DNA of 64,000 bases from Clostridia bacterium (lineage in GTDB: Bacteria > Bacillota > Clostridia > Oscillospirales > Acutalibacteraceae): contig JAFRHS010000029.1 in assembly GCA_017433225.1 (NCBI GenBank), positions 25,450-89,449 of the forward strand. The letters are read 5' to 3'. Positions within the stretch are counted from its first letter, which is position 1; the number at the start of each line of letters is the position of its first letter. Below are positions 51,158-60,071 of the stretch, one piece after another. The notes under the pieces were generated by a model, which worked only from the letters and a program-made list of their open reading frames with translations, searched no databases and was not told the DNA's origin. A program made the translations under genes and the position numbers.

Positions 51158-51565
51158 ATGACCAACATGCTGAAAAACGTTATCATCGTCGACGGTAGCG
51201 GCTGGATCCCGTTCTGGGGAGACATCGTCATTGAAGACGGCAAGATCGCCATCCTTCGCTCCGGTGAGAACACTCTTTTCAACGAAGAAAAAACCTTTGA
51301 CAAAGTCACCAACTACGATCGGAAAGCCTATGTCATCCCCGGCGTCGACGCTGAGATGACCATGGAAAAATATGAAGATGAGCTGAAAGCCATCCTCGCC
51401 GACCTTCAGGCTGGTGTCAAGATCGAAAAAGCCGTCCGCAAGCTCACCGGTTACGGTGTTGGCCAGCGCGAGTTCACCAAAGAAGGCGTCGTCGCCAACA
51501 TTGCTGTCCTCGACAAACCGGCTACCAAGATCATCACCGCATACGCTGCCGGCGAAGAACTGTAA
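51158..51565 (+). CDS. Barrel-less amidohydrolase-like beta-sandwich protein
   Basis: 135 residues. The N-terminus (LKNVIIVDGSGWIPFWGDIV, then IEDGKIAILRSGE) and the end (GVGQREFTKEGVVANIAVLD) look like the two halves of the beta-sandwich that flanks the TIM barrel of D-aminoacylase/dihydroorotase-type amidohydrolases. The barrel, with its metal ligands, is absent: after AYVIPGVDAEM only a 40-residue helical piece remains where about 300 residues would be. An active amidohydrolase is therefore ruled out. Strong promoter and T-rich codon use suggest good expression. Co-transcribed with hypA (18 bp gap). I do not know its role. Confidence 0.75.
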   Translation: MTNMLKNVIIVDGSGWIPFWGDIVIEDGKIAILRSGENTLFNEEKTFDKVTNYDRKAYVIPGVDAEMTMEKYEDELKAILADLQAGVKIEKAVRKLTGYGVGQREFTKEGVVANIAVLDKPATKIITAYAAGEEL

Positions 51566-51583
51566 GAAAGGGCTATTTGAGTC

Positions 51584-51928
51584 ATGCATGAACTGGGAAT
51601 CGTATTTTACATCATCGACGATGTCGAAGAGGTCGTCGAGAAAAACGAACTGACCACCGTGTCGTCGGTCACACTGGAACTGGGAGAAGTGTCCGGTGTC
51701 GTTCCCAGTTATCTCGACGACGTCTGGAACTGGGCCGTCAAGAAGCATGAATGCATGACCGAAGCGAAGCTCAACGTCATCAACACTCCTGCGGTCACCT
51801 ATTGTGAGAACTGCGGCAAGACCTATGCCACCGTCAAGTACGGTCGCCAGTGTCCCTACTGCGAGTCCGGCAAGACCTACCTGCTGCGCGGTCAGGAGAT
51901 CAACGTCAAGGAGATCGAAGCCGTCTGA
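51584..51928 (+). CDS. hypA: HypA-like nickel metallochaperone
   Basis: 114 residues. The N-terminal Met-His-Glu needed for nickel binding (MHELGIVFYIIDDVEEV) and a zinc site of two CxxC pairs (Cys74/77 and Cys90/93, ENCGKTY and RQCPYCESG) are intact. HypA delivers nickel to [NiFe]-hydrogenase or urease precursors. No hypB-F or hydrogenase genes occur in this window, so its client is elsewhere or unusual. It follows the barrel-less amidohydrolase-like gene, which hints at a shared, possibly metal-related role. Confidence 0.92.
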   Translation: MHELGIVFYIIDDVEEVVEKNELTTVSSVTLELGEVSGVVPSYLDDVWNWAVKKHECMTEAKLNVINTPAVTYCENCGKTYATVKYGRQCPYCESGKTYLLRGQEINVKEIEAV

Positions 51929-51949
51929 TGACCAACGTTCAGAACAACG

Positions 51950-51978
51950 ACCCCCGGGCATCTGCCCGGGGGTTTTTG
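51950..51978 (+). terminator. Terminator of the hypA operon
   Basis: ACCCCCGGGCA and TGCCCGGGGGT pair around TC, followed by TTTTTG. Confidence 0.92.
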
Positions 51979-52076
51979 CACGTTGTGTAAGATATATCCT
52001 ACGATTGTCGAATGCGGGTGTCCGGTGTTACACTATAAAAGTATCATAACTCCGATTTGAGAAAGGAGACCACGAA

Positions 52077-53852
52077 ATGAAACACACAAACAAACTGTTC
52101 GCCATCCTTCTTGCCGTGGTCATGACCGTCGTCCTGGCGCTGCCCGTGAGTTTTGCCGCCGATGAGCCTTCGACCTCCCGGGAGAACGACCTTCGGGTCG
52201 TGGTCATGTCGGACATGCACACGCTCCCCGAGTCCATGATCAAGGGGACCGCGGACTATCAGCACGCCATCGACCTCGACCAGAAGGTGTTCAACGAGTC
52301 CGAAGCCATCCTCGACACGCAGCTGCAGCAGGTGCGCGCGTCCAAACCGGACGTGCTCCTCCTGAACGGCGACATCACCAAAGACGGGGAGTACGCCGCA
52401 CACAAGGCGCTTGCCGCCAAGCTGAAGCAGCTGAAAAAAGACCTGCCGGACCTCAAGGTCTATGTGACGAACGGCAACCACGACATCAACAACCCGGCCG
52501 CGAAGGACTTCAACACCGCGGACGGCAAAGCGGTCAAAGCGAAGCGGACGACCCAGAAGGACTTCCGCAACCTCTATAAGGATGTCACCTGGAACGACTC
52601 CTCGGTCAAGGCGACCTACACCCCGCCGGAAGGCGCTCAGGCAGGCGCCCTCTCCTATGTGGCGCGCCCGAAGAAGGGCTTCACGGTCATCGTCATCGAC
52701 TCGAACTGCTACACCTCGGACAACACGTCCGACGGAGAACAGCTCTGTGAAGTCCGCGGCAACATCCCCGCCGACCTCCTGAAATGGGCCCAGAGACAGG
52801 CCCGCGCCGCCCGCAAGAGAGGCGATACGGTCATCGGCATGATGCACCACGGCGTGGTCTCCCATTTCACCCAGGAAGCCACCATCCTCGGCCACTTCCT
52901 CGTCGACGACTTCCGGAACGTCTCCACCAAACTGGCGGACGCCGGCATGCACTATGTCTTCACCGGCCACCAGCACTCACAGGACGTCGCCGTCATGCGC
53001 ACCGAAAAGGGCAACGCCCTCTACGATATCGAGACGGGTTCCTCCATCACCTATCCCTGTCCCATGCGGGCCGTCTGGTTCCTGCGGGAAGGTTCCGCGA
53101 AGACCGATAACGGATGGAAAGAGACGGTGAAAGGCTCTTCGATCAAAAACCTGTCGATCGCCCATACCGATCCCCAGACCGGCCAATATGTCAGCATCGG
53201 CGATATGACCGCCTATGCCAAAGACCGCGGCCTCAGCCCGGCGGTCATCAGTGCGGTCCTGAAAGACAAACTGTACTGGTCGCTTCCGAACTATCCGGCC
53301 GAACTCGACACCGTCATCGACAAACTCATCCCGGACCTCTGTAACATCCCGGTCACGGAAGACGGAAAACACTCGCTGATGGACATCGTGAACTACGCAA
53401 ACAAGAGCCATCAGGGCGGCACGGACAACGGACAGGACCCCGCCTGGGTCAAAGAGGCCAAAAAGAACGTTGCCGAGAACAAGTTCGTCGCGGCACTGAC
53501 CGACACCCTGTGCAAAGACCTTGCGGTCCTGACCGGACAGGGCGTGAACAAGCTCACGAAGACCGAGCTCGTCAAGGGCCCTGCCATCGACCTTCTGTAC
53601 CACAGCCTCTTCGGCGCGGCTCATGTGTCTTATTACACCGTCCCGCAGATCGCCAAAGATCTCGACGAATTCCTCGTGAAGACGCTCAACTCCATGACGA
53701 ACGACAAAAACTACCCGAACGACAACGCGTTCTCCATCACCGGCGCCAACAGCGTGCGGGAAGGACAGCCGAACTGGTCCTCCCTTGACCACGGCATCTC
53801 GGACAGGAACCTTGTCCAGAAGCTCATTTTTGCGCTTCTCGGCAACGGCTGA
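52077..53852 (+). CDS. Secreted calcineurin-like metallophosphoesterase
   Basis: 591 residues. Sec signal peptide (KLFAILLAVVMTVVLALPVSFAA). All five metallophosphatase motifs are present: VVMSDMHT, LLLNGDIT, VTNGNHDIN, GMMHHGVVSHF and FTGHQHSQD. Members act on phosphate esters outside the cell, perhaps nucleotides or lipids. A large helical C-terminal region (after about residue 340) has no known motif. AGAAAGGAG precedes the ATG. Probably wall-associated or released. Confidence 0.9.
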   Translation: MKHTNKLFAILLAVVMTVVLALPVSFAADEPSTSRENDLRVVVMSDMHTLPESMIKGTADYQHAIDLDQKVFNESEAILDTQLQQVRASKPDVLLLNGDITKDGEYAAHKALAAKLKQLKKDLPDLKVYVTNGNHDINNPAAKDFNTADGKAVKAKRTTQKDFRNLYKDVTWNDSSVKATYTPPEGAQAGALSYVARPKKGFTVIVIDSNCYTSDNTSDGEQLCEVRGNIPADLLKWAQRQARAARKRGDTVIGMMHHGVVSHFTQEATILGHFLVDDFRNVSTKLADAGMHYVFTGHQHSQDVAVMRTEKGNALYDIETGSSITYPCPMRAVWFLREGSAKTDNGWKETVKGSSIKNLSIAHTDPQTGQYVSIGDMTAYAKDRGLSPAVISAVLKDKLYWSLPNYPAELDTVIDKLIPDLCNIPVTEDGKHSLMDIVNYANKSHQGGTDNGQDPAWVKEAKKNVAENKFVAALTDTLCKDLAVLTGQGVNKLTKTELVKGPAIDLLYHSLFGAAHVSYYTVPQIAKDLDEFLVKTLNSMTNDKNYPNDNAFSITGANSVREGQPNWSSLDHGISDRNLVQKLIFALLGNG

Positions 53853-53879
53853 TGCGGAAAACGCACCAGATATAGCGGG

Positions 53880-53908
53880 TTGACAGAGCATAACAAAGAT
53901 GGTACACT
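53880..53908 (+). promoter_or_regulatory. Promoter of the ileS T-box transcript
   Basis: TTGACA (53880-53885), 17 bp, TACACT (53903-53908). Confidence 0.85.
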
Positions 53909-53940
53909 TTTTCGCGTATATAAAGTCAAATTAACCTTTT

Positions 53941-54198
53941 AAAGACGTCGACGGAGACAGTAGGTCTGCAGTGCGGAGGCAAAAGGAGCGAGCACGGGGA
54001 TGGTGAGAGCCCGGCACGCGGAAGCCGCAGTCTGAACATCACTCCTGAGTCGCATGCTGAACGTGAGCGGTCCATCGCCGCAAGTAAGCACCGCCGGCAC
54101 CCGCCGTTACCCGGGGCTCATATGTTGGTATGACGCGAAATAGGTGGTTACAAACGAAGTACGAGCTTCGTCCTGTTTGCGCAGGACGAAGCTTTTTT
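53941..54198 (+). ncRNA. T-box riboswitch (isoleucine) upstream of ileS
   Basis: Stem I begins with the GGAGACAGTA kink-turn region; the distal loop motif GATGGTGAGAGCC is present. The specifier loop reads GAACATCACTCC, with ATC (Ile) at 54038-54040. Further on are CCGCCGTTACCCGG and the T-box AGGTGGTTACAAACG (about 54142-54155), whose TGGT bulge would pair with the uncharged tRNA end. Antiterminator ACGAAG/CTTCGT competes with the terminator GCTTCGTCCTG...CAGGACGAAGC plus TTTTTT (54165-54198). Uncharged tRNA-Ile switches ileS on. The T-box departs from the common TGGNACCGCG after TGG. Confidence 0.9.
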
Positions 54199-54239
54199 AG
54201 TGCCGGCGGCCAATGACGCCGGTGAAAGGAGACAACACA

Positions 54240-57200
54240 ATGCCTTTATACGACAAAGTGTCGACGGACCTCAAGTTCGTCGAACGCGAGCATGAAGTGG
54301 CGCAGTTCTGGGATGACGCGCACATCTTCGAGAAGACCGAGGAGCAGGACGGCCGTCCCTCTTATGTCTTCTACGACGGTCCGCCCACCGCGAACGGCAA
54401 ACCGCATATCGGTCATGTGCTGACCCGTGTCATCAAGGATATGATCCCGCGGTACCGCACCATGAAGTACAACTTCGTCCCCCGGAAGGCCGGCTGGGAC
54501 ACCCACGGCCTGCCCGTTGAGATCGAAGTCGAGAAGAAGCTCGGCCTCGACGGCAAGGAGCAGATCGAAGAGTATGGCCTCGAGCCGTTCATCGCCGAAT
54601 GCAAAGAGTCCGTCTGGAAGTACAAGGGCATGTGGGAAGACTTCTCCAAGGTCGTCGGCTTCTGGGCCGATATGGACAACCCCTATGTTACCTACGAGAA
54701 CGACTTCATCGAGTCCGAGTGGTGGGCACTCAAGAAGATCTACGACCGCGGCCTTCTCTACAAAGGGTTCAAGGTCGTCCCGTACTGCCCCCGCTGCGGC
54801 ACGCCTCTGTCCTCCCACGAAGTGGCGCAGGGCTACAAAGACGTCAAAGAGCGTTCCGCCATCGTCCGCTTCAAGGTCAAAGATGAGGACGCCTACTTCC
54901 TCGCCTGGACCACGACGCCCTGGACCCTGTCCTCCAACGTCGCGCTCTGCGTGAGCCCGACCGACGAGTACGTCAAGGTCAAGGCGGCTGACGGATACAC
55001 GTACTACATCGCCACCGAACTCTGCGACACCGTTCTCGGCAAGCTCGCGGAAAACGGCAAACCCGCCTACGAGGTCCTGGAACGGTTCAAAGGCTCCGAC
55101 CTCGAATACAAAGAGTATGAGCCGCTGTACCCCTTCGAACAGGCCATTGCCGACAAACAGCGCAAGAAGGGCTTCTTCGTCACCTGCGACTCGTATGTCA
55201 CCATGACCGACGGTACCGGGATCGTCCACATCGCGCCCGCCTTCGGTGAAGACGACGGACGCGTGGGCAGAGACTACGACCTGCCCTTCATCCAGATGGT
55301 CGACGAAGCCGGTCACATGAAGGAAGAGACCCCGTACGCCGGCCTCTTCGTCAAAGACGCCGACCTGCCGGTCCTGCAGGACCTCGAGAAGGAAGGCAAG
55401 CTGTTCGACGCGCCGAAGTTCGAGCACAACTACCCGTTCTGCTGGCGCTGCGACACCCCGCTCATCTACTACGCCAGAGAGTCCTGGTTCATCAAGATGA
55501 CCGACGTGCGCGACGACCTCGTCCGCAACAACAACACCATCAACTGGATCCCGCAGTCCATCGGCGAAGGCCGGTTCGGCAACTGGCTCGAGAACGTCCA
55601 GGACTGGGGCCTGTCCCGTGACCGCTACTGGGGTACCCCGCTCAACATCTGGGAGTGCCCGGACTGCGGCTGCAGAGACTGCATCGGTTCCATCGAGGAA
55701 CTGAAGGAGAAAGGCATCGACTGCCCGGACGACATCGAACTCCACCGTCCCTATGTGGACCGCGTGAAGATCAAGTGCCCGGACTGCGGCGGCGAGATGC
55801 AGAGAGTCCCCGAAGTCATCGACTGCTGGTTCGACTCCGGTTCCATGCCGTTCGCCCAGCACCACTATCCGTTCGAGAACAAGGAGCTCTTCGAGTCCCA
55901 GTTCCCGGCAGACTTCATCTCCGAAGCGGTCGACCAGACCCGCGGCTGGTTCTATTCCCTTCTGGCGATCAGCACCCTGCTCTTCAACAAGGCTCCGTAC
56001 AAGAACGTCATCGTCCTCGGCCATGTCCAGGATGAGGACGGTCAGAAGATGTCGAAGTCCAAGGGCAATGCCGTCGACCCGATGGAAGCCCTGAACACTT
56101 ACGGCGCCGACGCCATCCGCTGGTACTTCTACACGAACTCCGCTCCGTGGCTCCCGAACCGCTTCTCCGGCCGCGCGGTCACCGAAGCGCAGAGAAAGAT
56201 CCTCGGCACGCTCTGGAACACCTACGCGTTCTATGTCCTCTATGCGAACATCGACGAGTTCGACCCGACGAAGTACACGCTGGACTATGACAAACTGTCC
56301 GTCATGGACAAGTGGTGTCTGTCCAAGATGAACTCCATGGTCAAGGGCGTCGATGAGAACCTTGACAACTACCGTATCCCGGAAGCAGCCGCTTACATCG
56401 AGAAGTTCGTGGACGACCTTTCCAACTGGTACGTCCGCCGCGGCCGTTCCCGCTACTGGTCCGAGGAACTGACGCAGGACAAGATCAACGCCTACATGAC
56501 GCTGTACACCGCCCTGGTCACGACCGCGAAGACCGCCGCCCCCATGATCCCCTTCATGACGGAAGAGATCTACCGCAACCTCGTCTGCAACGTCGATAAG
56601 GACGCGCCGGAGTCTGTCCACCTCTGCTCCTTCCCCGAAGTGAACGAGAACTGGATCGACGCCGACCTCGAAGCGGACATGGACGAAGTCCTCTCCATCG
56701 TCACCCTCGGCCGTGCCTGCCGCAACGGCTCGAACCGCAAGAACCGCCAGCCCCTCGCGAAGATGTACGTGAAGGCCGGCAAGGTCCTCTCCGACTACTA
56801 CGTCGAGATCATCGAAGACGAGCTGAACGTCAAGGCCGTCGAATTCGTCGAAGACGATTCCGCGCTGGTCTCCTACGCGTTCAAGCCGCAGATGCGCACC
56901 CTCGGTCCGAAGTTCGGCAAACAGCTGGGCGAGGTCCGCACCGCGCTCCAGAACATCGAGGACGGCTCCGCTGCCAAGGCTGAGCTCGACTCCACCGGGT
57001 TCCTGACCCTGACCCTTTCCACGGGCGATGTACGCCTCGCGGAGGAAGACCTCCTCGTCGAAGCGGTCCAGCAGGAAGGCCTCTACACCCTGTCCGAAGG
57101 TGGCGTCACCGTCGCCCTCGACACGGTCCTGACCCCCGAACTGGAAGCCGAAGGCCTCATGAGAGAAGTCATCTCCAAGGTCCAGACCATGCGGAAAGAC

Positions 57201-57422
57201 GCGGGCTTTGAGGTCACCGACCACATCGCGCTCTACGTCGACGGTTCCGACGCGGTCAAGGCCGTCGTCGCCGACAATGAAGCCGTCTTTACGAAGGATG
57301 TCCTCGCCGATGCCGTCAAGGTGGGCGAGACCCTCGCCGACGCGGACGAAGCCGGTGTCGCCCTCTCCAAGGAGTGGAAGATCAACGGCAACGACGCGGT
57401 CCTCGGCGTCAGGAAAGCATAA
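54240..57422 (+). CDS. ileS: Isoleucyl-tRNA synthetase
   Basis: 1060 residues. Class I motifs: PPTANGKPHIGHVL (HIGH 56-59), editing-domain WTTTPWTLSSNVAL, and KMSKSKGNAVDP (Lys603 on). The long form with the C-terminal extension typical of Clostridia and eukaryote-type IleRS is seen, ending with LSKEWKINGNDAVLG. It charges tRNA-Ile and edits valine. Controlled by the Ile T-box upstream. AAAGGAGACAACACA precedes the ATG at 54240. Confidence 0.97.
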   Translation: MPLYDKVSTDLKFVEREHEVAQFWDDAHIFEKTEEQDGRPSYVFYDGPPTANGKPHIGHVLTRVIKDMIPRYRTMKYNFVPRKAGWDTHGLPVEIEVEKKLGLDGKEQIEEYGLEPFIAECKESVWKYKGMWEDFSKVVGFWADMDNPYVTYENDFIESEWWALKKIYDRGLLYKGFKVVPYCPRCGTPLSSHEVAQGYKDVKERSAIVRFKVKDEDAYFLAWTTTPWTLSSNVALCVSPTDEYVKVKAADGYTYYIATELCDTVLGKLAENGKPAYEVLERFKGSDLEYKEYEPLYPFEQAIADKQRKKGFFVTCDSYVTMTDGTGIVHIAPAFGEDDGRVGRDYDLPFIQMVDEAGHMKEETPYAGLFVKDADLPVLQDLEKEGKLFDAPKFEHNYPFCWRCDTPLIYYARESWFIKMTDVRDDLVRNNNTINWIPQSIGEGRFGNWLENVQDWGLSRDRYWGTPLNIWECPDCGCRDCIGSIEELKEKGIDCPDDIELHRPYVDRVKIKCPDCGGEMQRVPEVIDCWFDSGSMPFAQHHYPFENKELFESQFPADFISEAVDQTRGWFYSLLAISTLLFNKAPYKNVIVLGHVQDEDGQKMSKSKGNAVDPMEALNTYGADAIRWYFYTNSAPWLPNRFSGRAVTEAQRKILGTLWNTYAFYVLYANIDEFDPTKYTLDYDKLSVMDKWCLSKMNSMVKGVDENLDNYRIPEAAAYIEKFVDDLSNWYVRRGRSRYWSEELTQDKINAYMTLYTALVTTAKTAAPMIPFMTEEIYRNLVCNVDKDAPESVHLCSFPEVNENWIDADLEADMDEVLSIVTLGRACRNGSNRKNRQPLAKMYVKAGKVLSDYYVEIIEDELNVKAVEFVEDDSALVSYAFKPQMRTLGPKFGKQLGEVRTALQNIEDGSAAKAELDSTGFLTLTLSTGDVRLAEEDLLVEAVQQEGLYTLSEGGVTVALDTVLTPELEAEGLMREVISKVQTMRKDAGFEVTDHIALYVDGSDAVKAVVADNEAVFTKDVLADAVKVGETLADADEAGVALSKEWKINGNDAVLGVRKA

Positions 57423-57441
57423 CAGCAAAGCACATAACAAT

Positions 57442-57481
57442 ACCGGACGAGCTCTTTTCGAGTTCGTCCGGTTCTTTTTTT
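57442..57481. terminator. Terminator between ileS and the serpin gene
   Basis: ACCGGACGAGCTC and GAGTTCGTCCGGT pair (one G.U) around TTTTC, followed by TCTTTTTTTG. Confidence 0.9.
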
Positions 57482-57510
57482 GTATTCCGTTGGCGATGTA
57501 CCGCTTCCCG

Positions 57511-58872
57511 TCAGGCGACCGCGGCCGGGTCGTTCACGACGCCCGTGAACAGCAGGTCTCCGGTGTATCCGGTGATCGCGAAGTAGTACGGGCGGTCGAC
57601 CGTGAAGGTGACGCGCTGCGTCGGCAGGGCGGCCTTCGACAGGACGATGGCGGTGAATGCGGCGGCTTCGACGCCGTCCTCATCAGTCTTGACGCGGGCG
57701 GCATGCTCGATCTGCGAGACGAAGATCTTCGCGGCGTCTTCCATCAGCGGGGAGAAGTTCCCGCCGCTGCCGAAGATGTCGGTGACCCCGAGTTTCTTGA
57801 GGTCTTTGATGAGGTCCGTGTCGGAGACGGCATCCATCTTCGGAAGGCTCAGCGTGACCTGCGGGTAGGAGAAGTCCTTGTAGTTCTCGGTGTCGGTGAG
57901 CAGGCTCAGCACTTCGGCATCAGAGGCGAGTTTCGCCGGCGTCACGCCTTTCTTCGGCAGGAAGAACCACATGGAACCGCTGTTGCGCAGCGGCAGCGCG
58001 ACGGCTTCGAAGTTCTTGCCGGTGTAGTAGGGGAAGCTCTCGACGAGGTGCATCATGTCGACCTTCTTGTCTCCGGTGGGGACGTGGAACGTCTTCTGGT
58101 CGGTGGCTCCCTTGTCGAACACTTCGGACCAGGCGGCCTTGTAGTAGATGGTGGAGACGAGGGCGAGGACCGTCGAGGGGTCCAGCTCCAGGCTCGCGGC
58201 CTGGTCTTTCAGAAGGTCGTGGGTCTGTTCGTTGATCCAGCCCTGGAGCGCCTTGTTCATCTCCTTCGAGCCGGGCTTCCCGGCGAAGGAATACGCGTAA
58301 TGCTTTTTGGCAAGGGTCTCGAGGGTCTTCTGGTTATATTTGAGGGCCTCGTTCATCCACAGGGAGTTGGCGAGGAGGCTCGTGCATTCCCCGTCGTCCT
58401 GATAGTTGGCGATGAACAGGTTCTGCACCCGTTTGCGGAGCGAGGAGATGCTCTTTTCACCCAGCAGGTCGAGGAGCTGCTGACGGCTGTTGCCGTCCGT
58501 GGTCTCCGCGAGCATGGCGAGCGCCAGGTAGACGTTGATGGGGGAGTAGACCGCGTTTTTGCCGGAGTCGCTCCCGGCCGCCTTACTCGCGCCGAGGACC
58601 TGCGCCAGGGTCTTTTTGTAGAAGGCCTTCATCGCCTTCGGGTTGCCTTTGCCGGCTTCGATGCGTTTTTCGTTGTACGCCTGGTACGCATCGAAGTCCT
58701 TGTCCGTGGCGCCTTCTCCCGGTGCCTTGACCGCTTCCGGGTAGACCGGTTTCGCGATGGCGAGGTTCGAGGCCGCGTTCGACGGCGTGCAGGCGACCAG
58801 CGTCGTCACGAGGACGCTGCACACGAGGACGACCGCCAGCACGGCGGACAGGTGTTTCAGGATCCGTTTCAT
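57511..58872 (-). CDS. Serpin-family protease inhibitor, lipoprotein
   Basis: 453 residues. Signal peptide with lipobox LVAC (Cys28), then a roughly 370-residue serpin fold: NAVYSPINVYLALAMLAETTDG, LANSLWMNEA, STIYYKAAWSEVF, and the hinge/reactive loop EDGVEAAAFTAIVLSKAALP ahead of VDRPYYFAITGYTGDLLFTGVV. The hinge small residues needed for loop insertion are kept, so it should be inhibitory. Bacterial serpins are uncommon and, in gut species, target host or neighbour serine proteases. Surface-anchored on the outside of the membrane. GGAGGGAC ribosome site. Confidence 0.93.
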   Translation of the reverse strand: MKRILKHLSAVLAVVLVCSVLVTTLVACTPSNAASNLAIAKPVYPEAVKAPGEGATDKDFDAYQAYNEKRIEAGKGNPKAMKAFYKKTLAQVLGASKAAGSDSGKNAVYSPINVYLALAMLAETTDGNSRQQLLDLLGEKSISSLRKRVQNLFIANYQDDGECTSLLANSLWMNEALKYNQKTLETLAKKHYAYSFAGKPGSKEMNKALQGWINEQTHDLLKDQAASLELDPSTVLALVSTIYYKAAWSEVFDKGATDQKTFHVPTGDKKVDMMHLVESFPYYTGKNFEAVALPLRNSGSMWFFLPKKGVTPAKLASDAEVLSLLTDTENYKDFSYPQVTLSLPKMDAVSDTDLIKDLKKLGVTDIFGSGGNFSPLMEDAAKIFVSQIEHAARVKTDEDGVEAAAFTAIVLSKAALPTQRVTFTVDRPYYFAITGYTGDLLFTGVVNDPAAVA

Positions 58873-58967
58873 AAGAAGTCCCTCCTTGGTTCATGCTCCA
58901 AAGCGTTGGTTTCTAAATCAGTAATAGCAGAGTTTCCGGAAAAAAGCAAGTTCCGGGACAACAGAAA

Positions 58968-59000
58968 ACACCGGGCAGCCCGTGAAGAGCCGTCCGGTGT
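58968..59000 (-). terminator. Hairpin after the SGNH hydrolase gene
   Basis: On the minus strand ACACCGG and CCGGTGT bracket a partly paired loop and are followed by TTTTCTGTTG; a moderate terminator. Confidence 0.65.
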
Positions 59001-59024
59001 CTGCAGGTTCGTTGGCGATGTACG

Positions 59025-60008
59025 TCAGGCGTTGATGGCCGCGATGATGATGTCTGCCATCTGTCTGTGGCCGTAGGCCGTCGGGTGGTTGTCGTTGAGG
59101 TACCCGGGGGAGTTGCGGTCGCAGAACAGGGTGTCGATGTGTTCCATCTTCACGTAGGTGTAGCCGTTGCCCGCGGCTGCGCCGGCGGCATGGCTGTTGA
59201 AGAGGTCGATGAACGGCGTGACGAGCGCGCCGATGTCGACGGGAAGAGCGCCCTTGATGAAGGCGTCCTGTGCGGCGTTGTAATAGCCGAGGACGAGGAG
59301 CTTCGCGGTCGGGTTGATCTCTTTGATCTTCGTGACGATGGCGTTGAAGTTCGAGACATAGTTGCGGTAGAACCCGATGAGCAGGGTGGTCACCTGAGCC
59401 ATGTAAGTCGCGTTGTCCGCCAGTTTGTAAGCGTTGCCCAGCATATCGCCCCAGAAGGCCAGAAGGAGATTGAAGTTCTCGCCCTGGACGTTGTTGAGGA
59501 TGCCGCTCGGGATGGTGAGGTCGTTGATGCCGATGTTCAGCGTGATGACGTCAGCCTTTTTGATGTGGTTGAGGTACTGTTTGCGGACTTCCGCGAGACC
59601 GGCCGGGTCGACCGTACGGTAGTTGTCCGTGGTCGGGACTCTCCAGCCGACTGCGATGTCGCCGAGGTAGTCGTCACAGAGGAGGTACCGCAGGTCGGTG
59701 GAGCGGAGACCGATGTGGGCATCCTGATAGGTGTGCTTCGCGCCGAGGGCTTTGCCCACGTATTCCGGATAGGAACCGGGGACGACCGGCCATTCGGCTT
59801 TCCACTTGGTATCCTCCACAAAACCGGGCAGGGAATAGCCGGCGGCGATGGAGTCGCCAAGGACGGTGTAGATGACTTTGCCGTCTTTGTTGTAGTCGTA
59901 CTTCGAGTACGTCTTTTTCTTAGTTGCTGCGAAGGATGCGACTGCGGTGCAGGAGATGAGCATCATCACGGCCAGCAGCAGTGCGATGATCTTCTTCGTC
60001 TGTTTCAT
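59025..60008 (-). CDS. Secreted SGNH/GDSL hydrolase
   Basis: 327 residues. Signal peptide (IIALLLAVMMLISCTAVASFAA). Block I with the nucleophile: VIYTVLGDSIAAGYSLPG; block III: LNIGINDLTIPSG; block V with Asp-x-x-His replaced by the NDNHPTAYGHRQMAD form carrying the His. Such enzymes are esterases, lipases or polysaccharide deacetylases acting outside the cell. Followed on the same strand by nothing closer than the serpin, and preceded by a DHHW-type acetylation-associated gene, so envelope acetyl ester turnover is a fair guess. Confidence 0.88.
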   Translation of the reverse strand: MKQTKKIIALLLAVMMLISCTAVASFAATKKKTYSKYDYNKDGKVIYTVLGDSIAAGYSLPGFVEDTKWKAEWPVVPGSYPEYVGKALGAKHTYQDAHIGLRSTDLRYLLCDDYLGDIAVGWRVPTTDNYRTVDPAGLAEVRKQYLNHIKKADVITLNIGINDLTIPSGILNNVQGENFNLLLAFWGDMLGNAYKLADNATYMAQVTTLLIGFYRNYVSNFNAIVTKIKEINPTAKLLVLGYYNAAQDAFIKGALPVDIGALVTPFIDLFNSHAAGAAAGNGYTYVKMEHIDTLFCDRNSPGYLNDNHPTAYGHRQMADIIIAAINA

Positions 60009-60071
60009 GTTCAGGCTCCTTTTCGATACAATTGACTGCATTAAAATATTATAAGCGGAAAAGCTTTCGTT

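Noticed and set aside
54246..57440. 1064-codon open frame antisense to ileS
   Set aside because: Mirror of the strongly C-biased third codon positions of ileS; no ribosome site and no recognisable domain.
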